A DNA stretch of 6,182 nucleotides from Akkermansiaceae bacterium UBA7890 (GTDB lineage Bacteria; Verrucomicrobiota; Verrucomicrobiia; Verrucomicrobiales; Akkermansiaceae): positions 28,354 to 34,535 of the forward strand of contig DLRK01000101.1 of assembly GCA_002501065.1 (NCBI GenBank). Reading direction: 5' to 3'. Position numbers and translations under genes: made by a program. A model generated the notes under the pieces. That model was not told where the DNA came from. It did not search any database and saw only the letters and a program-made list of their open reading frames with translations. This document shows positions 1-3,656 of this stretch, one piece after another. Position 1 is the stretch's first letter. The number at the start of each line of letters is the position of its first letter.

Positions 1-1
1 C

Positions 2-394
2 ATTGCCTGGGAGCCCGCGTCAATTTACGACCGCACGAGCCGCTTCCGGGATCCGGAGTGGGTCTACGGCGTTGAACTGGCGCACCTCGCAAGCGAGTTT
101 CCGCTGGAACGGGAGAGTCTGGGGGCGGCTTTCAGGGAACTGGGGGCCCTCGCGCTGCGCAGCAGCTACGACCGTATCTTCCTCTACCGTTGCGTGGCCC
201 AGCACGTCAGCCCGAAGCCGGAACGCTTCATCCAGGCGGACCTCATGACGGAGGATACCCGCAGGGAGATTGTGGAATCCCTGGACGAGTTCTTCGGGGA
301 GTATGTGGGCGAGGTCAGGGAGAAGAAGGTGGCCAGGTGGCGCAAGGATCTGGGCAAGAGGCTGGGCGTGCAGGGAATGCCGATGGAGGATTAA
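2..394 (+). CDS. C-terminal part of an unrecognised protein (5' end outside window)
   Basis: An open frame runs from the left edge to a TAA at 392-394 and gives 130 residues; the start lies upstream of the window. An internal GTG at 194 exists, but the frame stays open from base 2 and reads like ordinary protein, so I treat 194 as internal. The visible part is soluble-looking and strongly charged, with no membrane segment and no low-complexity stretch. The first part is rich in aromatics (a WVYGVELAHL stretch near residue 20). The last 50 residues are Lys/Arg/Glu-rich and probably helical, including VREKKVARWRKDLGKRLG close to the C-terminus. I recognise no catalytic motif and assign no function. 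It is convergent with the repeat-protein gene, 93 bases away. That it is coding is well supported by the uninterrupted frame and plausible composition; its identity is unknown. Confidence 0.7.
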   Translation: MAWEPASIYDRTSRFRDPEWVYGVELAHLASEFPLERESLGAAFRELGALALRSSYDRIFLYRCVAQHVSPKPERFIQADLMTEDTRREIVESLDEFFGEYVGEVREKKVARWRKDLGKRLGVQGMPMED

Positions 395-409
395 GGCTTC
401 CGACGGACG

Positions 410-427
410 AGGCAGTTCACCCTGCCT
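410..427. terminator. Weak hairpin between convergent genes
   Basis: AGGCAG (410-415) and CTGCCT (422-427) form a perfect 6-bp stem around a 6-base loop. It lies 15 bases after the stop of the left-edge gene and 60 bases beyond the stop of the opposing repeat-protein gene. No T-run follows on either strand, so it is not a classical intrinsic terminator. A bidirectional transcript end is expected here only because the two genes converge. Confidence 0.2.
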
Positions 428-487
428 GCACGGCTCGGGTGATGTTCATCCGCGATGGATTCCGCAGCTTGGAGCCTGTGAGTTCTT

Positions 488-1873
488 CTACCGGCCCCGC
501 GGGGGGCCTCCGCCTCCTCCCGGGCCCCTTCCCCTGCCACTCTGGCGGTCTGCCGTGACAGCCTGGACGGACTCTTCTGGCAGTCCGCTGGTTTCCAGCC
601 ACTGGGTGGCGGCTTCCCGGTCGCGGTAGTACCAGCTGCGGGCCACCTGGGTAAGGGCGTCCGTGCGCGTCTCCTCGTTGGAAATTGTTTCGGCCCACTT
701 GATGGCGGTCGCAGGCTCCTCCCGGGACAGGGTGGTGGAGAATTCCTCCACCGCGGAGTCGCGGGCCGGGGAGGGCTCCATGTTGGTCAGGTATTCGCCA
801 GCCGCGGTGGCATCCTGTCGGGTCCACTCCTGAAAGGCTTCTCCATAGGCTTCCGCCCTGGCAGCGTCGGGAAGGGAATCGGCCCAGGTCAGGACGGCCT
901 GGGGATCGTCCTCCGCCCACTCGTCAGCCACGCGATTGACGGCGCGCTGTCCCGCTTCCTCTCCTGCATACTGGGTGACCCATTCGACCGCGCCTTCGAG
1001 ATCCTCGCGGACGGCGGACTCCGCCACGCGGGAGAGGGCCCCGCCCTTGAGATCGGGATCGTTGATGCTGTCGACCCAGGCCTTGGCGGAGTCGAGGCCT
1101 TCTTCCAGCATTTCGCCGGCGATGGTGGACATGTACCAGCTCTGGGCACGATCCCCATCCTCGGTCTTGGGCAGGGAGGCGACGTATCCCATCGCTTCGT
1201 CCACCCCGTTCACCATCATTCCGCGCACCACGCCGAAGGCGAGCATGCGTTGTTCCCGATCGTCCTCGATACCGCTGACGTAGTCGGCGGCCCCTTTTCC
1301 GTCGGCACTGGCCCATCCCGAGAGGACACTGACCAGCTCGAATCCTCCGCGATCCCCTCCCCGGCCGCGGCCGCCTTCACCGTTTTCGCGCTCGGCGCGC
1401 ATTTCAGTCAGAGCCTTGATCGCCCCGGGTCCATCGATACGACCCCAGGCGTGGGACAGGAGGCGCAATTCATCGTCGCCACCCCCACGGCCCCAGCCCC
1501 GGCGACCGCTCTGGAGGGCCAGATAGGCGGCCTGGGCGTTTTCAGGGGTAAGGTTCTCAAGGAGCTCGGTGAAAAGCTTCCGGCGCAGGATGGGATCGTT
1601 CTCCTTGCGCATCTGCTCGATGGCGGCGGTCATGTCCTCGGGGGAGATCGTGCCGCCTGCCGTATACTGCGCGAGGAATTCCCCCACCCGGCCGGAACCA
1701 CTTGAGCTGCTACCCGGTCCGGAAGGACGCAAGGACGAGACCCCACTCTTGGATCCACCTCTGTTGTTTTCGTTCGCCTGGTCGCCGTTCCCGTTGGGTT
1801 TGGCGATCCAGCCGAGGCCGAAGGCGACACCGGCGGTCAGGACGAGAATTGGGATGAGAGCTGATTGTTTCAT
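488..1873 (-). CDS. Membrane-anchored or exported protein with about nine ~32-residue helical repeats, unknown function
   Basis: The 461-residue product begins with a Lys and a hydrophobic segment (about residues 5-23) lacking a good signal peptidase site, so an uncleaved N-terminal anchor is more likely than a cleaved signal. A Gly/Asn/Ser/Pro-rich linker follows (about 25-62). From about residue 143 to 430 a degenerate repeat recurs, seen as a Trp or aliphatic residue, then an acidic/DP-like turn, an Ala-rich helix with a second aromatic, and a SLP-like turn. Examples are WAEDDPQAVLTWADSLPD (from 319) and WYYRDREAATQWLETSGLP (from 414). Gly/Arg-rich stretches interrupt it near 124-133 and 161-177 and form the tail (446-461). 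No enzyme motif is visible; a TPR- or HEAT-like interaction scaffold is my inference. I recall similar uncharacterised repeat proteins in Verrucomicrobiota. The ATG at 1873 is supported by an in-frame TAG three codons upstream (1880-1882). There is no well-placed Shine-Dalgarno; GGAAGG lies about 20 bases upstream. Confidence 0.85.
   Translation of the reverse strand: MKQSALIPILVLTAGVAFGLGWIAKPNGNGDQANENNRGGSKSGVSSLRPSGPGSSSSGSGRVGEFLAQYTAGGTISPEDMTAAIEQMRKENDPILRRKLFTELLENLTPENAQAAYLALQSGRRGWGRGGGDDELRLLSHAWGRIDGPGAIKALTEMRAERENGEGGRGRGGDRGGFELVSVLSGWASADGKGAADYVSGIEDDREQRMLAFGVVRGMMVNGVDEAMGYVASLPKTEDGDRAQSWYMSTIAGEMLEEGLDSAKAWVDSINDPDLKGGALSRVAESAVREDLEGAVEWVTQYAGEEAGQRAVNRVADEWAEDDPQAVLTWADSLPDAARAEAYGEAFQEWTRQDATAAGEYLTNMEPSPARDSAVEEFSTTLSREEPATAIKWAETISNEETRTDALTQVARSWYYRDREAATQWLETSGLPEESVQAVTADRQSGRGRGPGGGGGPPRGR
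584..1447 (-). repeat. Protein-level tandem repeat region, period about 32 residues
   Basis: Within the minus-strand gene, equivalent positions fall near residues 143, 187, 218, 254, 287, 319, 350, 382 and 414. The spacings are 44 (this unit carries the Gly/Arg insert), 31, 36, 33, 32, 31, 32 and 32. The shared pattern is W or an aliphatic, two to four mostly polar or acidic residues, then a helix with an Ala-x-x-W/Y core and a turn with P, N or D. The repeats are not obvious at DNA level, so they are old and diverged and not a recent tandem duplication. The register was set by eye and could shift by a few residues. Confidence 0.65.
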
Positions 1874-2124
1874 GGCATTCTATGGCTTCGTGGCCTTCCG
1901 AGACGTTAGCTACTATCTGGATAAACCACTCGAACAATGGGAAGTTACCTGTATCTGCGAAAAAAAGCAGGGAATTCCGCAGGTTTCAGGACTGATTCGG
2001 GGCAGAAGAGGGTGAAATCGGGGCTGCTCCGGGCCTGATCCCCGCAGGAGGGGGGCTGCCGGGCTCCTTGGTCCTGCCCCTGAATTCCGCTGGTGCCCCG
2101 GAAACGGACCCATAGGCTGCAGGA
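1874..2124. promoter_or_regulatory. Divergent intergenic region between repeat-protein gene and sulfatase gene
   Basis: These 251 bases separate two divergently transcribed genes and must hold both promoters, unless a transcript enters from further away. No strong consensus promoter stands out. On the minus strand a TTGTTC followed 16 bases later by TAGTAG (within about 1900-1940) is a weak -35/-10 candidate. An A-run at about 1961-1967 (T-run on the minus strand) lies upstream of it. The half near the sulfatase is very G/C-rich with runs of G and C. The 9-mer GAATTCCGC occurs twice (1972-1980 and 2082-2090), 110 bases apart, which may be chance. Neither flanking gene has a properly spaced Shine-Dalgarno: the sulfatase has only AGGA touching its ATG. 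I see no coding frame here that I would defend. Confidence 0.35.
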
Positions 2125-3486
2125 ATGAAGCCCCTGCTCTTCCTGCACATTTTCACATTCCTTCTTCTGGGGTGTTCAACGGTTTCGGCAGGCAAACCGA
2201 ACATTCTGGTCCTTATCGTCGATGACCTGGGCTACGGCGATCTCTCCTCCTACGGAGCAAAGGACCTGCAAACACCCCACATCGACAAGCTCATGGCAGC
2301 CGGGATGCGCTTTGATTCCTTTTACGCCAATTGCCCGGTCTGTTCCCCCACCCGGGCCGCCCTTTTGTGTGGGCGCTATCAGGAACTGGTGGGAGTGCCC
2401 GGGGTGGTGCGCACCCACGCGGCCAACAACTGGGGCTACCTTGCCCAGGATGCCATTTTGCTTCCCCAGGTTCTCAAGCCGGAAGGGTATCACACTGCCA
2501 TCATCGGGAAGTGGCACCTTGGTCTGCAGGAGGAGAACCAGCCCACCCGGCGGGGCTTTGACTTCTTCCACGGCTTTCTCGGGGACATGATGGATGACTA
2601 CTACCACCACCGCCGGCATGGAAACCATTACATGCGGCGCAATGAGGAACCGGTGCACCCCAAGGGGCACGCCACGGACATCTTCACCCAGTGGGCGGTT
2701 GACTATCTGGAGGAGCGCGCCCGGGCGGCTGCAAAACCCTCGGGACAGGCCAACCCGTTCTTTCTCTACCTGGCCTACAACGCTCCCCATACCCCCATCC
2801 AGCCACCAGCTGACTGGCTGGCCAGGGTGAGGCAGCGCGAGGCGGGGATCAGCGCCCAGCGGGCGAAGCTGGTGGCGCTGATCGAGCATATGGACGATGG
2901 GATCGGGAAAGTCCTGCACGCCCTGGAGGAGACCGGCCTGGCGGGGAACACCCTCGTCGTTTTTGTCTCTGATAATGGCGGGCAGGCCAACGTCGGGGCC
3001 AGCAACGGATCGCTCAGGGGCGAGAAGCAGGAGATGTATGAAGGAGGCCTGCGGGTGCCCGCCTGTGCGGTCTGGCCCGGAAAGATCAAGGCGGGCGGGC
3101 GCAGCCGATTCGTAGCGGCCACCATGGATATTTTTCCCACTGTGGCCGCGGCTGCCGGAGCCGTGACCAAACACCCGATCGATGGTCGCTCCTTCCTTCC
3201 TCTTCTCCTTGGCGAAGACCAGGCGGGCTTTGACCGCGATCTCTTTTTCACCCGTCGGGAAGGCGGGGAGCGCTACATGGGGGAATGCATCTGGGCCATG
3301 CGGCGCGGAAACTGGAAGCTGGTCAAGAACACGCCCATGACGCGTTGGGAACTCTTCGACCTGGAGAAGGATCCCGGGGAAACCACCGACCTGTCCGGGA
3401 GCAACCGCAGAATGTTCCGTGAGATGGCGGGTGCCATGCGGGAGCATATCCAGCGCGGCGGAGCCGTCCCCTGGCAGAAGCGGTAG
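2125..3486 (+). CDS. Exported S1-family sulfatase (arylsulfatase A-like), formylglycine type
   Basis: The 453-residue product hydrolyses sulfate esters by family, acting outside the cytoplasm; the substrate is unknown. The N-terminus is a hydrophobic signal. LLGC at 14-17 fits a lipobox (lipid on Cys17), while VSA ending at 22 offers a signal peptidase I site, so lipoprotein versus soluble export is open. The S1 set is complete: metal-binding Asp33-Asp34 in VDDLGYGD, Cys73 in CSPTR as formylglycine precursor with Arg77, Lys129 and His131 in GKWHLG, His222 in NAPHTP, Asp283-Asn284 in SDNGG, and Lys301 before YEGGLRVP. The C-terminal LFDLEKDPGETTDL (about 410-423) is the usual family ending. 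Length is at the short end of the normal range. The ATG is the only reasonable start: an in-frame TAG sits at 2113-2115, and the next Met (57) would remove the metal site. LLCGR replaces the usual LLTGR after the modified Cys. A formylglycine-generating or anSME enzyme must be encoded elsewhere. Confidence 0.95.
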   Translation: MKPLLFLHIFTFLLLGCSTVSAGKPNILVLIVDDLGYGDLSSYGAKDLQTPHIDKLMAAGMRFDSFYANCPVCSPTRAALLCGRYQELVGVPGVVRTHAANNWGYLAQDAILLPQVLKPEGYHTAIIGKWHLGLQEENQPTRRGFDFFHGFLGDMMDDYYHHRRHGNHYMRRNEEPVHPKGHATDIFTQWAVDYLEERARAAAKPSGQANPFFLYLAYNAPHTPIQPPADWLARVRQREAGISAQRAKLVALIEHMDDGIGKVLHALEETGLAGNTLVVFVSDNGGQANVGASNGSLRGEKQEMYEGGLRVPACAVWPGKIKAGGRSRFVAATMDIFPTVAAAAGAVTKHPIDGRSFLPLLLGEDQAGFDRDLFFTRREGGERYMGECIWAMRRGNWKLVKNTPMTRWELFDLEKDPGETTDLSGSNRRMFREMAGAMREHIQRGGAVPWQKR

Positions 3487-3507
3487 GGTTGCAAGCCAGA
3501 CGTCCGA

Positions 3508-3539
3508 AGGGCCCGTCAGGGCCCTGGGAGGGGCATTTT
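3508..3539 (+). terminator. Candidate terminator after the sulfatase gene
   Basis: AGGGCCC (3508-3514) and GGGCCCT (3519-3525) form a perfect 7-bp, mostly G/C stem with a GTCA loop, 21 bases after the sulfatase stop. A TTTT run at 3536-3539 follows, but 10 bases beyond the stem, so it departs from the standard intrinsic form. If it works, the sulfatase and the downstream fusion gene are separate transcripts; if not, they could be co-transcribed across the 170-base gap. Confidence 0.4.
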
Positions 3540-3603
3540 AATCGTTCAAAGGTGCGATTTTTGGCCATCTGGAGCCGGAATTTGAAACTTTCGGAGGAAA
3601 GGC

Positions 3604-3651
3604 GTGAGGATCGGGAATTTTTACCGTAGTCCTCCCAGCTCAGAACTCTGA
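3604..3651 (+). CDS. Possible 15-codon leader ORF with strong ribosome-binding site
   Basis: A GTG at 3604 is preceded, six bases away, by GGAGG (3593-3597), the best Shine-Dalgarno I see near any start in the window. The frame encodes 15 residues (read as MRIGNFYRSPPSSEL) and stops with TGA at 3649-3651, five bases before the ATG of the large fusion gene. That gene lacks a Shine-Dalgarno of its own and has an in-frame TAG at 3627-3629, so the GGAGG cannot serve an N-terminal extension of it. The arrangement would suit translational coupling or re-initiation. It could also be chance, since one GGAGG in GC-rich DNA is weak evidence and nothing about the peptide suggests a function. Confidence 0.22.
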   Translation: MRIGNFYRSPPSSEL

Positions 3652-3656
3652 AACCA

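Noticed and set aside
493..508. GGCCCC-GCGG-GGGGCC hairpin considered as a terminator of the repeat-protein gene
   Set aside because: It lies inside the coding sequence for the Gly/Pro/Arg tail, before the stop codon, and no T-run follows on the minus strand. It is best explained by low-complexity Gly and Pro codons.
190..558. 122-codon plus-strand frame spanning the end of the left-edge gene and the convergent gap
   Set aside because: It overlaps both neighbouring genes out of frame, is made of Gly/Pro/Arg-rich shadow sequence, and has no start signal.
1250..1705. 151-codon plus-strand frame inside the repeat-protein gene
   Set aside because: It lies opposite a gene with clear periodic repeats and an N-terminal anchor, and has no motif or ribosome-binding site of its own.
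1972..2090. GAATTCCGC repeated at 1972-1980 and 2082-2090, considered as a pair of regulator sites
   Set aside because: The motif is only 9 bases with no symmetry beyond the GAATTC core and no extended similarity around either copy. It is listed only as a remark in the intergenic entry.
2176..3447. 423-codon minus-strand open frame opposite the sulfatase
   Set aside because: The plus strand encodes a complete sulfatase with every family motif. The antisense protein has no recognisable motif and is a by-product of GC-rich codon usage.
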